From NCBI GenBank assembly GCA_008694505.1, contig VZDJ01000052.1:5831722-5895721 (forward strand): a stretch of 64,000 bases of DNA. Direction: 5' to 3'. The notes beneath the pieces were generated by a model. It saw nothing but the letters and a program-made list of their open reading frames with translations, ran no database searches and was not told the origin of the DNA. This document shows, piece by piece, positions 36,033 to 48,250 of the stretch (position 1 is the first letter of the stretch; each line of letters starts with the position of its first letter). The translations under genes were made by a program, and so were the position numbers. The DNA comes from Cyanoderma ruficeps. Its lineage: Eukaryota > Chordata > Aves > Passeriformes > Timaliidae.

Positions 36033-36218
36033 ATGCCGCCGGGGCCGCCGCTGCTTCGGGGCTCCTTTCTCCTCCTCCTCCTCCTCCTCTTGCACTTCCT
36101 CGGCGCCCCGGCCCGCGGAGCCGTCTACACCAACCATTTCTTGGTGGAGCTGCACGGCGGGGGCCAGGCGGAGGCCGAGCGGGTCGCGGCGGAGCACGGT
36201 TTCGGCGGGGTGCGGAAG
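36033..36218 (+). CDS. PCSK2: PCSK2 exon 1: signal peptide and start of propeptide
   Basis: PCSK2 (PC2) is the subtilisin-like serine endoprotease of neuroendocrine secretory granules that cuts prohormones such as proglucagon, proinsulin and POMC at paired basic residues. This exon encodes 62 residues. Residues 1-30 are a signal peptide with an eight-leucine core (13-20) and likely cleavage around 26-30. Residues 32-62 contain YTNHFLVELH and VAAEHGF, which match the conserved start of the PC2 propeptide. Furin and PCSK1 differ clearly at these positions. The start codon has G at -3 and lies in the CpG island, and the frame runs directly into the propeptide. The exon ends in codon RK with phase 0 and a GTAAGC donor at 36219. 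It is three codons longer than I recall for human exon 1, with one extra Gly before VRK and an unrelated signal peptide. Confidence 0.93.
36069..36089 (+). repeat. (CTC)7 microsatellite inside the signal-peptide codons
   Basis: Seven CTC triplets in frame, followed by TTG, encode the eight leucines of the PCSK2 signal-peptide core. Length change in this array would add or remove leucines without shifting the frame. Confidence 0.93.
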
Positions 36219-37982
36219 GTAAGCCCCCCGCGCAGGGCGGGAGCGCTGCGGTGCCCTTGGCGCCGGGCTCCGGGCGTGTCGCTCCGCGGGCGCGCCGGAG
36301 ACGCGGGGGTGGCCCCGGCGCGGTTCTGCCCGCCGCTCACCTGCGGGAAGAAGGGACGGTGCGGAGCGCATCCCGCTGTAATCTCCGCTTCCCGAGGGGC
36401 TTTGAGGAATAGCGGTGCCGAGAGACGCATCGCATGTGCTCCTCGGTGTTGGCCCAGCCAGGGTGGTTATCTCGGGCTGGAGGGAGAGCGGAGTTTCCCA
36501 CACGGTAACTCGGTGCCTTTGGACTTACTATGTAAACATCCTGCCCGTGGAGGAGCTCCCATCCTGCGGGGCTGGGGCTGTCTCCTCGGGCTTCCCGAGC
36601 GCATCCCTACCGCCTCGGAGCACCTACGGAAAAATGAAAGCCTCATCTCCATGGAGAAGCCTGCTCACGATTTAAATAAAGGATTTCATAGGGGAGTTGA
36701 CACTCAAGTTCATGATGCTTCTTAATATCCCTATTATTCTCCCAGAGAAATAGGATGGCTCCATGATAAGCAATGAGTGCTTTTCACTAATGAATATAAG
36801 TTGGGAAACTTCAAGTGCCATTGGAGGTTGTTTTCGCTCCTGAGGTTCTAGGAAATGAAACGTAGCCAGAGCGGCAGGTCCCCTCCTGGCTCCTAGAGTG
36901 TCCAACTCTGCTAGAAATCTTTCCCATTCAAATAATAATTAGACCTCTAAATATTTTAGAGTACTGTAAGACCTGGGGTGAAAACAGGGAGAAGCTGATA
37001 GAGTGCCCTGGTCAATACAATTCCTGGCAGACTTGCTTGGAGGAGTACGAAGGGAAAACAAGCTCTGAGTGTTGCTGCTGCTTGTTTGTTTGTTTTTCTT
37101 TTCCTGGCAGTTATGCAATGACAGCCTGGTCCTACATCGAAGGAAATGAATGATAATAGCACCCTGAACTTGAATGGTTGAAATGGCTTTAAACCTGGAT
37201 TTTAAAAATAAAAATTAAAAGAGCATATCAAGTGAGACTCCCTCCCCCGGGTTGCCTCATTTCAACTCCGGTGGGAGCTTGTTAGAGAAAGGAGGACAAG
37301 ATCATTGTTGCTGTGACCACAGCTAATTCCTGCTCTGATAAGATGCTTTTGTTTTAGGCTCACAGCCTTGTCGTGATAGTGACAGAGCGAGGCTGCTGAT
37401 ACAGTTGGGAAAGGACTCATTGTGGGGATTAGGTTTTGTTATATGAGATTTAGATACGGCTTTTTTGGTCGACAGTTTTCCTCTTGTCATCTGTTCCTGA
37501 TTGTGCTCCCTTCCTCCTATCCTGGGATTATCTGACTGATAAGGCCTTGTGATAGAAGAGTACATTCCTGCATAGCTCAATTTCTTATGACTTCTGCTGG
37601 ATGCTTTCAAAGGATCCTGCGGTCCAAGTGGGGAAGAGACAGGGAGAGAGAGAAGGAGAGGAATTTTGTAGGATGGAGAAATGCAGTTTCTGGGCTGTTA
37701 GAATCCTCTCCCCTCTACCATGCTTTCCCCCAGGAAACATATAGTTTCTTCATGGAGATCAGCCTTGTTGCTCATCTGAGGGGAGAGCTGGAGGGAAGTC
37801 CCTCGGGTGTGCCAGAGGGGAGAGTACCTGCTTTCCAGGACATGCCACGGGAGGGGACGTGGACACGGGTGTCTCTAGGAATGAAGCCCAGCAGAGTGTG
37901 TGTGATGTGTGTGTGTGCTCAGGGCAGCAGGTGGTTGCAGTGGGTCGGTGTACGCAGCACATCCTCTCTCAAGGTTTCTGGG

Positions 37983-38525
37983 TTATACTATCCCAATCCC
38001 TGAAAAGTTAATAAGCTTCCCACCCTTCCTGCCCCAGCTGTAAGAGGAAACAACACCCTGCTTTCTGCAAGGCAGTAATTTTAGGGAAGAGGAAGAAGTT
38101 GGTGGGGTTTGACACCTGGCTGGATGCGTTGGAGGATAATCCGTGAGGGGCTGATAGCAATCTCTGTTCCTGACCGGGGTTGGGGTGGCGATAATTGGCC
38201 GCCCATAGAAGCTCGTGGCGTTGATGCCGGTGGCTCTTGAGTCGTGCTGAAGGATCTCCTCTGTGTTTTTGCTGTCATCAGGCTTGTCTGGCAGCTCGCA
38301 GCCTGCAGACTCAGCTCTCATGGCGATATCGACAGCGCAGGGAGCCGAGCGCGGCCGTGCGTGGGGAAGCACGGAGCTGTTGGTGGTGGGAAACTCTCGA
38401 GGGAAAGTGCTGGGTGTAGATGTGCTGCCTAATGGAATATTCGAAAAATACCAGCACCCTCCCCTCCCCTCCCCACCCAAACTGCATCGCAAGGAGGAGT
38501 GATCTTTTAGGTGCTTCAATGACAC
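37983..38525 (-). other. Antisense open frame of unknown status within intron 1
   Basis: A minus-strand frame stays open for 180 codons. The part over the CpG cluster (about 38100-38330) looks coding-like: acidic and polar composition without low complexity, GC at about 34 of 52 third positions, and varied residues such as NTEEILQHDSRATGINATSF. A donor-like CAG/GTGTCA follows near 38116 on that strand. The flanks of the frame look random and I do not recognise the protein. It could be an exon of an undescribed antisense transcript, a degraded processed pseudogene, or chance openness caused by high GC. Confidence 0.2.
38126..38442. promoter_or_regulatory. Isolated CpG cluster in PCSK2 intron 1
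   Basis: I count 21 CpG dinucleotides in 317 bp, 20 of them by 38400, in an intron where CpG is otherwise rare. The cluster lies about 1.9 kb downstream of exon 1. It could be a small internal CpG island (alternative promoter or enhancer) or an old exon or processed sequence. It overlaps an antisense open frame described in the next entry. No repeat family is recognised. Confidence 0.45.
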
Positions 38526-40239
38526 ATAGTGTTTGGGTGATATATCGAGTTATTTACTTAAAACAAATCCGGTTAACTTTACCCTTGTTGGAGAAGAGCC
38601 AAGGTCTGAAAATAATCACCTTTATTTCAGTGCAGGGACTTTCCCAGTAGGAACACAGGAGCGGATTCCTCATTTTTATTGTGTGTGAATTTAAGATGTG
38701 CACGAGAAACATTTATTTTTTTTTTATGCTCATCAGGGCATCAGATTTCTCTTTTAACATGACTTTATGGGAACTGTTTTTTAAATTATGCATTTTCAGT
38801 GCACATTTTTTTTTTCCCCCCATAACAAGCAATCTCTGAGCAAGTGCATATTACGTTTACTTAACAGCAGATTTCTGGGGAAGTGCATGAGAAAGCATTG
38901 CCTTTAAGATTAATGTCATGGGCTGCATGATGGGCTTTCTAATTGATTTTTTGGCCATGCTTCCTACCATCATTCTGAAACCACTACAAGACGTCAGGTG
39001 GGCTAAATGCGTGCTTTAATTTCAGTGCTTGACTAATTAATTGAGAAGGGCTTGGTGCTTATATAAACAGGTGCTTTTGTTTAGGTGTAGGATCCTAAGG
39101 AGTCAAAAACAGTAGTCAGTTTCTCTTTAATCTTCCCTGAACTAATCTTGAATACAGGCATCTTGGTGATGCTGATTGTGCACTTTGACTTTTCTTTTTG
39201 ATATTTGCGATTTTTCAATCCGTTTTTACCCGCTAGAATTGATTCCATGTATTTCTGGTGAAACAGATGCTGTGGTAAAACATTTTTTTTTTTCTTAAAA
39301 TGGTTAGTCTTACCATCTTTGAGCATTCAGGAGTTGTGAGGATGCCCCCCTAATATTGTAAGAACTGCAAAAAGAACAAGTTTTTGGTTTCAATTTGGGG
39401 TGGGTTTTTTTCCCTCCATTTGATTTATTTGCCTCTTGGCATGGTTGTCACCAGAATACATTTCTTAATGCAGGCTGAAAAAAGCTGCATCACCTTGCAA
39501 TTCTCAATTAATTTCTAGCAAGGAGAGTTGGAAGATGCATTTAGAAAGGGCTTCTATTTGGAGATCAGAGTTTAGGCATCTCTTTCCATTTCGTCAACAG
39601 CAGCAAGACTGAGACAATCCACAAAATGCCACCATAACTAAAAGGCAGAATATTCTGCTTCTAGTAACATTGAGGTGAAGGGTTTTAAACAATTGGCATT
39701 CAGTGGCCTCAGATTTTAAAAGAAGACCCAAACATGGATTTGGAAATATGGAGAATTTTATGTTTATGTTGCCTAAAGCTGGTCTGTTTTTTCCTTGATG
39801 TGTCACCTGATCCATTATCCCTCTAAATCTTGCAAAACTCAGTGTACCTCTCACAGCTGTGACTTCTTTGCTTCCTGTTTTTTGCTAAGGAGGCTGCTGG
39901 TTGAGGACTTTGTGGAACCAACCAGTAATTTCTTGATGAAACACTGCGAGCATTCAGTTTTTTCTTTTTTTTTCCTTTACATTGCATAAATACAGACTTA
40001 TCAAAAGCAAAACTTAACAGATAAAGAACGTTTTTTTCTTACTGCAGCAACCCACTTCCCTGCATTTAGGCAAAGAGCCTGTGAGGTGGGAGTTGATGTG
40101 GTGTAGAAGGGAGACCAAGAGGCAGAATAATGAGTTTGCTGCTTTGGGAGGGTTTTGCTGGGATTTCTGTCAGGAATTCCTGAACATTCCATCCTGGGAT
40201 GCACATACTAAAACCTTAAAACGCCCTACTGTGTAGAGC

Positions 40240-40308
40240 AACCTCTAAATCTGGATAATAGTAACCTCTAAATCTGGAAAATAGCAACCTCTAAATTTGG
40301 AAAATAGG
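40240..40308. repeat. 23-bp tandem repeat, three copies
   Basis: AACCTCTAAATCTGG and variants recur at 40240, 40263 and 40286 with an exact 23-bp period. The units differ by one to three substitutions. Confidence 0.92.
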
Positions 40309-40945
40309 TGTTTGCCTTGCTCTTTCTTTCTTTTTTTTTCTTTTTTTTAATACTTTTTTGTTCTGCCATGGATGCATAAACAGCTCCTGGAGCAAACACT
40401 GGCTAACTTGCAACAAACAAAAATCTCTGTTACTAGAATGTAATCAATTATGCACATGAAAGCTGTAAATTATCAAGAATATCTGTAAACCACAGGCTCA
40501 AGCACATCCCTAACCCAGTTTCTGTAAAGCTCCTTCTTTACCAGAGACTCAGACCGTTTGCTGGTGGTGAGTGTGGGTATGTTTGAGCTATAAAAGAATT
40601 ACTTTGTCAGATTTTACATTTGCTTGAGTGTAAAACAAGAAGGTCAGTCTCCCCTATTGTAGATCCCCACTGTAATTGCTTCATTGCTGTTTTGAATATG
40701 TGGTGTAGTTGTATCTTGGCAAAATGTGCAGATTAAACCTCACCTTTACAGATTTTTTTTGTTGTTGTTTCCTGGAGTACAGCTCAGTAAACAGAGAGGT
40801 ATGGAATTCCAGCTGTTTATAAGCTGCCTGCGTTTATAATTTTATTTATTCCATATTGTTTAGACCTATTTGCAAAATAGAGCATGCAGTAGGGACTCAG
40901 GAACTGCATCACCAGTGCAGTTCTTTTTTCACTTGGTTTTTTTTT

Positions 40946-41008
40946 NNNNNNNNNNNNNNNNNNNNNNNNNNNNNNNNNNNNNNNNNNNNNNNNNNNNNNN
41001 NNNNNNNN
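40946..41008. other. Assembly gap of 63 N between poly-T flanks
   Basis: A run of 63 N is bordered by T-runs on both sides, so the missing bases are probably a long poly-T or T-rich simple repeat that failed to sequence. The open frames spanning it are artefacts. Confidence 0.97.
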
Positions 41009-44000
41009 TTTTTTTGTTTTTTGATGCTGCAGCCCAATGGGGAATGTGCACTTAGTGGTTTTCATTTACATTATATTTAGTTTTACCATCGTCAAGGAGA
41101 AAACATAGAAGTGGACAGCATGAGTGCTGTGATCCCAGCATAGCAGGACTGAACATGCTGTGTGCTAGCCTAACTCTTGCCATGTCAGTCTCCTGTCAGG
41201 AAGGTTTCCTTCCTTCTGCCCAGGCAGCTTTCTTGAAGACGATTTTCAGGCTATTCCTGAGCTCTACAGCATACAGATATACAAATTGCCTCTGTGTGTG
41301 TTTGACCTTTGGGATCCCATATTCTGCAGCTCTGTCTGTGGTCCCTCTTAAAGCTCTCATTCCTCTAGGAAGGCTTTTCAGATGCTGAAAGCAGTCTGAG
41401 GGCCATTACTGACGGGCAACGTGGATAATCTGTAGCTGTTAACATACCCAGAATTGAATCTATCCCCTAAACTTCGTCTGCAGAGCTGTGCAGCAAAAGG
41501 AGAACAGTTTATTGCAAGAGTCCCCTGCTTTGAAGACTCAAGCTGGATGGGCAGGTCCCACTGTCATGCCTAGCCAGACCCAGATGGTTTAGGGTACTGC
41601 AAATGAGGGAGGGCAGTTTGTTTGTACTTTGGGAGTTCAAATCCACATTGAAGCCCTAGACCAAAAGAAATTGCCAATTCCCTCCCAGCTTGAAATACTT
41701 TTCCTTCCAAGATCCTGTGGCATCCTTGGCGTTTGGTTATTAGCAGGCAAATGGTCCCAGAGGCTGGGTCTGCTGCTTGGCTTCTTCAGAGAAGGACAGA
41801 GGTGGTTGAGTTTCTGTTACCTTTTTGAAAATCTGACTGTTGTGTGCAGATGAAAGACAGCCTTCTATCTTCTTCACAAAAAACGGCAGATGACAAGATA
41901 TAAGACCCCACCAACCCTTAGGAAAACTTTTACTGCTGTAACTGACCTGATGTGGTAAAAGTGGGGAAACAAACCCAATTTCGGTGCTGTTACTATCAAT
42001 GTAGGCGTACTGACATGTTTAACTCATTCCAAATCAAAACAATATGAGCAGGAATTTAATTTCCACTGGAGCTTTTAACAGTAAGACCATGTTGATTTCT
42101 AAAAAAAAATAAACAAAACCAAGCAACAGCAACATAAGAGCTTCTAGGCTTTCTGAAATAGTTACTGCTTTGTGCAGCTAAGCAGAAGTTTGCATGTGAC
42201 CCTCAACCTCCTGCAGCTATGGAGTTGTTCAGTTAAAATTGATGCCTGCAACTCCAGTTTCAAATGTTTGTAGTAAAGCAGTTGCAACGTAGTAGCCAAA
42301 GCAGAGGTAGAATTTATCTGGTAGGTGGTTTCCATTAGTAAGTTCTGAGAAACATCCATGCTCATGGAAAATTCCGTGAGCTGGAAATCAGGCCAAATTG
42401 TTAAAATGAATGATAAATTCCACCAGTTCTTATTAAATATTATAGCTGGGAACCCCTTTCGTGCAGTTCCAGTCCACAGAATGGGTGGATAGTTTCTGTC
42501 TGAGCAGTAATAGCAAATTCAGGGCTGTTAACAGACGTATAACTTACCTTTGTGCTGCAATGTTATCCTAGTCATCAGAAACCCTGTTCTTCTTCTTTTT
42601 TTTTTTTTTTCTTTCACCTTTTTTCAGATAATTAAATGGGTCAGGTCTCTACAGGATGCTGCTGCATGGTGGCTGTAAATATTGCAGTGAGCAGCCCAAC
42701 ACTTCCATCCATCCACAGCCTCTGGCTGGGGGGGAAGCTGAACTGCTCAAGTATTTGTCAAAGTCTAGCGTGCTGCCCTTGTAAATCGAGGCAAACTCTG
42801 CATTTAACTCTTAGAAATTCATTGAAAGAGCAAACCCTGTGCTGCTGAAATGGAGATTTAATTTCAGCTCAGCAGGCTCAGGCCGTGTTCTGTGACAGAA
42901 AGCACCGTCCCAGAGAGAGCTGAATTCGGGGTGTGCCGTGTGGAATTCCGAGTGGCCGTGACACGCAGTTTGTCACGCAGCGTGAAATGCAGTTTGGTCA
43001 TGGATTTGTGACAGTAGCTTGACAGTGTACCTCAGCTGAACACCGCTGGCTGTGCTCAGCAAACAGCAGGAGGTTGGACATAAAAAAAGAAATGATGAGC
43101 TTGGCCCCTCTCTCCATTTATACACTGTGATTATAAATAAATATGTTGGGTAGTGATAGGTCTTTCACAAGGAGTGAACTGGGATGTTGGCCTGTGTTAC
43201 CTACCTTCTCAAACAAAACTTCTGTGGAAATGTTCCATTCTTAACTACTTTGTCCACAGAAAGCAAATGGAAATAGTGACCTCACTGTTTACATCAAACC
43301 AGTTGGCAAATGCGCCCCAGATCCTCATGAATGAACTAGATTATTTGCTTACCAGATAAATAAGGTGGTGATATGTCAGAGTGGCTTTCTCCAAAGAACC
43401 AATCTATGAAAACCTGAAACCCAGCAAAATCTATATTTAAATATTATTATTATTAAGTAGAGAAATTTACTGTTTCAGATGGTTCTTGGATACCAAACTA
43501 GAGCCAAAGAGGTAAATCTCTTCCTTGTATGGGTAGTAAAAGAAGTGGGATATAGCCTCCCCTTTCCTCATGACAGAGGATCCTTCTTCCTACCTACTCA
43601 TTCTGTATGAAAAGCCAGTGAAAGGGAGGAGTGTGATTCTGAAATCTGCTCTGTGGGTGAGTTCTGTCTCTGTCACCTACTGTGCAACACCAAGTGCAGC
43701 AAAAGCTTCTTTTTAAGGCTTTTAGCTGCAGCCAAGATATGGTGAATTAGCTATAACCATGACTGTTGGATTCCCATCAGTCCCATGGGGGCTTTATTCC
43801 TCCCTGTACCAATTAATTTTAGAACTGTGTTTCAATTGGATTTTGCTATTTAGGAGTTATTTCGAGCCAGTTGTAAGGTGGAGAACTGTCAGTTCAGAAT
43901 TTGGGTGAAGTATCAAAAATCAGAGCTGGAGCACATTTGCAGGTTGGGAAGAATTGGCTGCTAATGTTGATGGAATGATGGTCGTGGATTAGGACATCAT

Positions 44001-44148
44001 CACCTTGGCAGCATTTCCACCTTTTAATTTTTATATTGCCATTCAATCCCCCCCAAACTTCACTGGCAAATGCATTTTTCATCTCTTAACTGTGAAACCG
44101 TTTCATTTCTCCTACAATTAAGATGTAGTTCAGAATAGAACCATGTCA

Positions 44149-44388
44149 GAAAAGCAAGTGGATTTTTTTCTCTTTCTTTTGATGGAGATTAAAACATTCA
44201 GTGTGAGTCTATAAAATCCCTTTTTTCTCCTTCTAACTGAACATATATCATTCATGTTAAATATATGAAAAGCAAGTGGATTTTTTTTCTCTTTCTTTTG
44301 ATGGAGATTAAAACATTCAGTGTGATTCTGTAAAATCCCTTTTTTTCTCTCCTTCTAACTGAGCGTGTATCATTCATGTTAAATATAT
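44149..44388. repeat. 118-bp tandem duplication, two copies
   Basis: The block beginning GAAAAGCAAGTGGATTTTTT (44149-44266) is repeated immediately (44267-44388). The copies are nearly identical apart from T-run length changes and a few substitutions, for example ACATATATC against GCGTGTATC. Both end in CATTCATGTTAAATATAT. Because the copies are so similar, the duplication is young or the locus is tandemly variable. Confidence 0.93.
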
Positions 44389-45800
44389 TATACCTTGCTA
44401 GAGAAACCAATTTTTCATGCTCTAAAGGCTGAAACGCTGAGTGATTAATTAAAACCCTACATTTTCCTTGCTTGACTAATGTCACAGGAGCAAGATAACA
44501 TATAAGCACATGCTGGATTGAAAACAATTTCTGCCAGCAATAAACTTCCATCATTTATTAATTGGCAGTAAAAGGCTGATTTCATAGATGCCTTGAAAGG
44601 TCAGTGAGGGAGGTCCTGGGAGGAAGGCCAAGAGGTGGTGTTGCTGTTTGCTTTCCTTTCTCATCATTATTGCCAGGTTTAGGTTATTTCTTCCATCTAC
44701 CACAGAGCTCTTGACCCCGCTCAGAGCAGTTGCTCCTTGTTGTGAAGTGACCATTGTGCTGTTGTGTCAAGAGCCAACAGGAGCTCTCTCCAGCTTGTGG
44801 TAGCTGTGAGTAAAGGATTTTCCTCTGAACTCATCTTGTAATAGTGAGGATTAATGGCTGTGACTTCCTCCTAGCAGAATCGAGGAACTCTACAAAAATG
44901 AGGAGAACAGCAGTGTTCCAAAATGTTCTCTTTTCCTTGGCTCTGCTGAAAGTGTTTTTTCTTGAAGCTTCCTTCCCCTGCTCTTCTCAACCCTACTACC
45001 TTACGTTAAAAAAAAAAAGAAGAAAGAGTGTGACCCTCCTGTCATTTTGTCCTTTAGTGTCACAGTTTTGTTTCTAATTGTTACTCCTCAGCTTCTCTGC
45101 CATAAAGCACATATTTTTCTCGAGGAACTGACTGCTTCTCTGGCAACTGGAAGACTTTCTCAGTGTGGTGTAATAACAGCAACCTCTCTGTGAAGCACTT
45201 TGTGTCTATCAGCTCTAGCCTGGCAGCCTGGCATTAAACAGACGCAGAGGAAAAAGGAAAGAGTAAAGGTTTGGAATTGCAGATCTTCTGAAAGCGTCGG
45301 TAAGAGCTGGCATCTTTGCATTAGAGTAATTCACATCTTCTGTGCCTTCTTGAGTAGCTCTTGTCAGTAACCAACTAATTTTGCTCTGAGTTGCTCTTAC
45401 AGCTCTCCTTCAGTGAAGCTTCAGTTCCTGGCTCTGCTTTTAGATGCTGCATGAGCTGAGCACTTGCACACATGTTTATGTAGCCACTTTTTTACATGAA
45501 TGTCGACTTAAAAATAATGCTGAGGTGCCTTACTGAAATTCAGGATCTCATTGTTTAGCAACGTCTTTCCTCTTCTCCACCCGTGAGCTTCTAAGTGCTG
45601 GCAATTTGTGTCTGGGGCACACTGCATCTTAATTTTTTAAATATCAAACTTTAGCTCATGGCTTTTATCTCAGTGTTTCTGGAGCTGATGTGACACCAGG
45701 CTCCTGTGTGACAATAGCAGTCGACCTGTTTGGTTACATGCTTGAAAGGAGAGATGGGTTGTAAATCAGGAGTGAAGCAAAGTGGCCTTTTGTAAGCAGT

Positions 45801-45900
45801 GCTTAATTAATTAATTGATTGCTGTCAGCAATATTAATCTGTCTCAGAAGCATGCCACGGCCATTTAAATTTGCAGACTCTAATTGAATCAAAATGTTTC
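45801..45900. promoter_or_regulatory. Homeodomain and TALE-site cluster, candidate intronic enhancer
   Basis: GCTTAATTAATTAATTGATT places three overlapping TAAT cores within about 20 bp. It is followed at once by CTGTCAG (MEIS/PKNOX-like) and AATATTAATCTG, then GCCATTTAAATTTGCA and CTAATTGAAT. Clusters of this type are found in tissue-specific enhancers, and homeodomain factors control islet and neuroendocrine genes. The functional role is inference, as AT-rich introns produce such words by chance. Confidence 0.25.
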
Positions 45901-48250
45901 TTATGAGTTTTCTCTAAGGAAGATACACCGATAGGAAGAAGAGAATTCCATCTTATATTGCTTAAATATATTAAAACATTTAACAAATATTTTTTGCTAT
46001 ATTTTTTGCTATTTGATTGCACAGAGATATATTACATGTGCAGATATACCCATTAATATATGTTGCAATAGCACTTGGCATTTTACAGTTAAGAGTTTCA
46101 CATCACAGTCTATAGTGCTGTGCAAACATTAATTGTATGAATCCTATCAATCAATAAAATAACTAAACTTGTGCTTATAAGAGGAGGCCATTTTACATGG
46201 GAGGCAACTGAAACAAGAATATTACAGCTCTAATTTGCCCAAGATTCTCCTAATGTTAGAAGATCCTGAAATTCATGGCTTTGGAGGTTCAGTTTTGGCT
46301 CTGTCCTGGAGTAGAGTTGTTACCATGTGAAGCAAGAGCAGAGATGGAGATAGCAGAGGAAATGGTCATGGGTGGAATGATCTTGGAGAGAAGGTCGTTT
46401 GAAGTGTGAAAACTTTCACAGAATCTTGAGAGATGCTTTGAAAACACAGCAGAATATCAAAAAAGTGACAGGTACTGAGGAGCTCTATTGCTCCAAGCAG
46501 GAGACAGGCACTTAGAGCCAAAATTTTATTCATCTTCGTTAATAAAATGTAGAACTGGCAAAGTCACTTCTGGATTACCATCCTTTCCTCCCCCTTTATT
46601 CTTACAGCACTAACTGCCTCAGACTAAATGAGTTATGGTTAATTAACTGGGTCAAGTGCTGACCAACTGTCTCTAAAGAATGTCTGGAGTCTGATTTATG
46701 CCTTCTTTTCTCATTTTTGTGTGTTTAGGTTTGGGGGTGTGTGTTTATTTTCTTTTGTTTTGTTCCTTTGTTATTATTTTTTTTAGAGGTTAGAGGTGTT
46801 TTTGTTTTGTTTTAACGGGATGGTAAAATTCTCCCAATTTCTGTAAAAAAACCCCATTTTGTGCTACATATACGTGCTTTAAGGAAATTTAATTGATTCA
46901 CCTTCTGATGAAATCATATTTACTTAATTATTGTAAACGATGTGTATGTTTACCTGTTGTTTGTGAGGTTGTTATGGAGTCGTGTAGCTGAAGGATTGGA
47001 GAGGTTGTCTCCTTTTCCCAGTGGTTGTTTGTGGCTGCTAAAAATGACAACACCATTGGTAGATGCTCCCAGTGACTTTTTGGTGCTGAACCTCCAGAAT
47101 TTTTTCTGATGCCCAGGGCTTGACTGAGCAGCTCTTCTTGCACACACACACATTTATGTGAGAGGACATAATGATGATTGCTCAGCCTTTGCTTCAACCT
47201 GTCAGCCAAACAATAATCACCACCTACTTCAGGTAATGACAATCTGGATTAGCCCAGACAGTCCAATTTGAGGGCTAGTGCACGAGCAACAACATGCTCC
47301 TTGAAATCTGGGAAGTGTCCTGCTTTCAACAGGGCATGTGGTAGGATTGATAATGGTGTTTACAGTTACTGGGGAGTAACAGATAAAACTCTCTAAACTG
47401 CACAGATCCATTCCCATGAACGAGGATAACCATTTTTAAAATGTCAAATGGCTTCTCCAATTCACTGATAAAACTACCAGCAAATCCAGAGTATTTTCGC
47501 TGACGGCTTTCTGACTTCGTGTGCTTGCAGGATGGAGCTCTTCAGTGACAAAGTTAACAGTGATACAGGTGCAGTAAAACCTTACACCCGTGTGATTCAT
47601 TCAATTGCAGATCAAAATCCAAATATCACTAACTTGTAACCAAACCAGTGAAGCAGTGATTTTGTAAGTGCTTGGAAGCACTGGGTGGGGTAATGTAACA
47701 ACAAAACTGATGAGAAATTTACAATAAAATCACAATAACGTCAATAACATCAGAACTGATCTACCTGAACAGCAGTGCTCCTCTTACAGACTTCAGAGTG
47801 AAAGAGCTCAGCTCTGCTTGCATTTTAACACGGCCACCTCAGATAAGTGAGAGATAATCACATTTTCAAAGGGCCTCTTTTTGTTTTGCCATGAATTGTA
47901 CAGGGCATTCAGGTGAATTCCACATGGACAGATTGGACATGTCAAGTGTAATAGCAGTCCACAACTGGTTCAGTTTCTTTCATTTACCTCCAGGTTTTTA
48001 TTAAACACCTCATGTCCAGGTGTTGAGAAGACTGTTTAACCTTGTTCTTGCTGCATGCAAGAGGGACTAGACAAAAGGCTTTGTTTTTATCCTTTTGGAT
48101 CAAATGAAATCCAAAGGCATATATTCTACAAAGTGTTTGGGCGTCACTTTTGACTTTATCCTGTTGTTTCTAGAGAAAAAAGATATTTTGCTGTGAGGGT
48201 GAGGAAACTTTTCAGAAACCGTTGGAAACTACGTCTGCTGGCTTGAGAGG

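Larger units (their letters stand above)
35500..36450 (+). promoter_or_regulatory. PCSK2: PCSK2 CpG island promoter and 5' UTR
   Basis: From about 35.5 kb the sequence changes abruptly to GC-rich, CpG-dense DNA that spans exon 1 and ends in early intron 1. No TATA box sits at a sensible distance from the ATG, in line with a dispersed CpG-island start. Inverted CCAAT boxes (ATTGG) lie at 35774-35778 and 35901-35905, both with good NF-Y flanks. Two words one mismatch from the EGR1 consensus GCGTGGGCG lie at 35617-35625 and 35676-35684. From memory, EGR1 has been reported to act on the human PCSK2 promoter. A G-quadruplex motif and a phased A/T tract are listed separately. The exact transcription start cannot be read from sequence. 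Confidence 0.85.

Noticed and set aside
36033..36725. 230-codon open frame starting at the PCSK2 ATG
   Set aside because: Only the first 62 codons are exon 1. The frame reads through the GTAAGC donor into GC-rich intron 1 and loses all similarity to PC2 there.
40817..41080. Open frames through the N run
   Set aside because: They exist only because unknown bases cannot create stops.
41628..41650. GGGAGTTCAAATCCAC resembling a tRNA T-arm
   Set aside because: The stem does not pair properly and no acceptor, D or anticodon arm can be assembled upstream.
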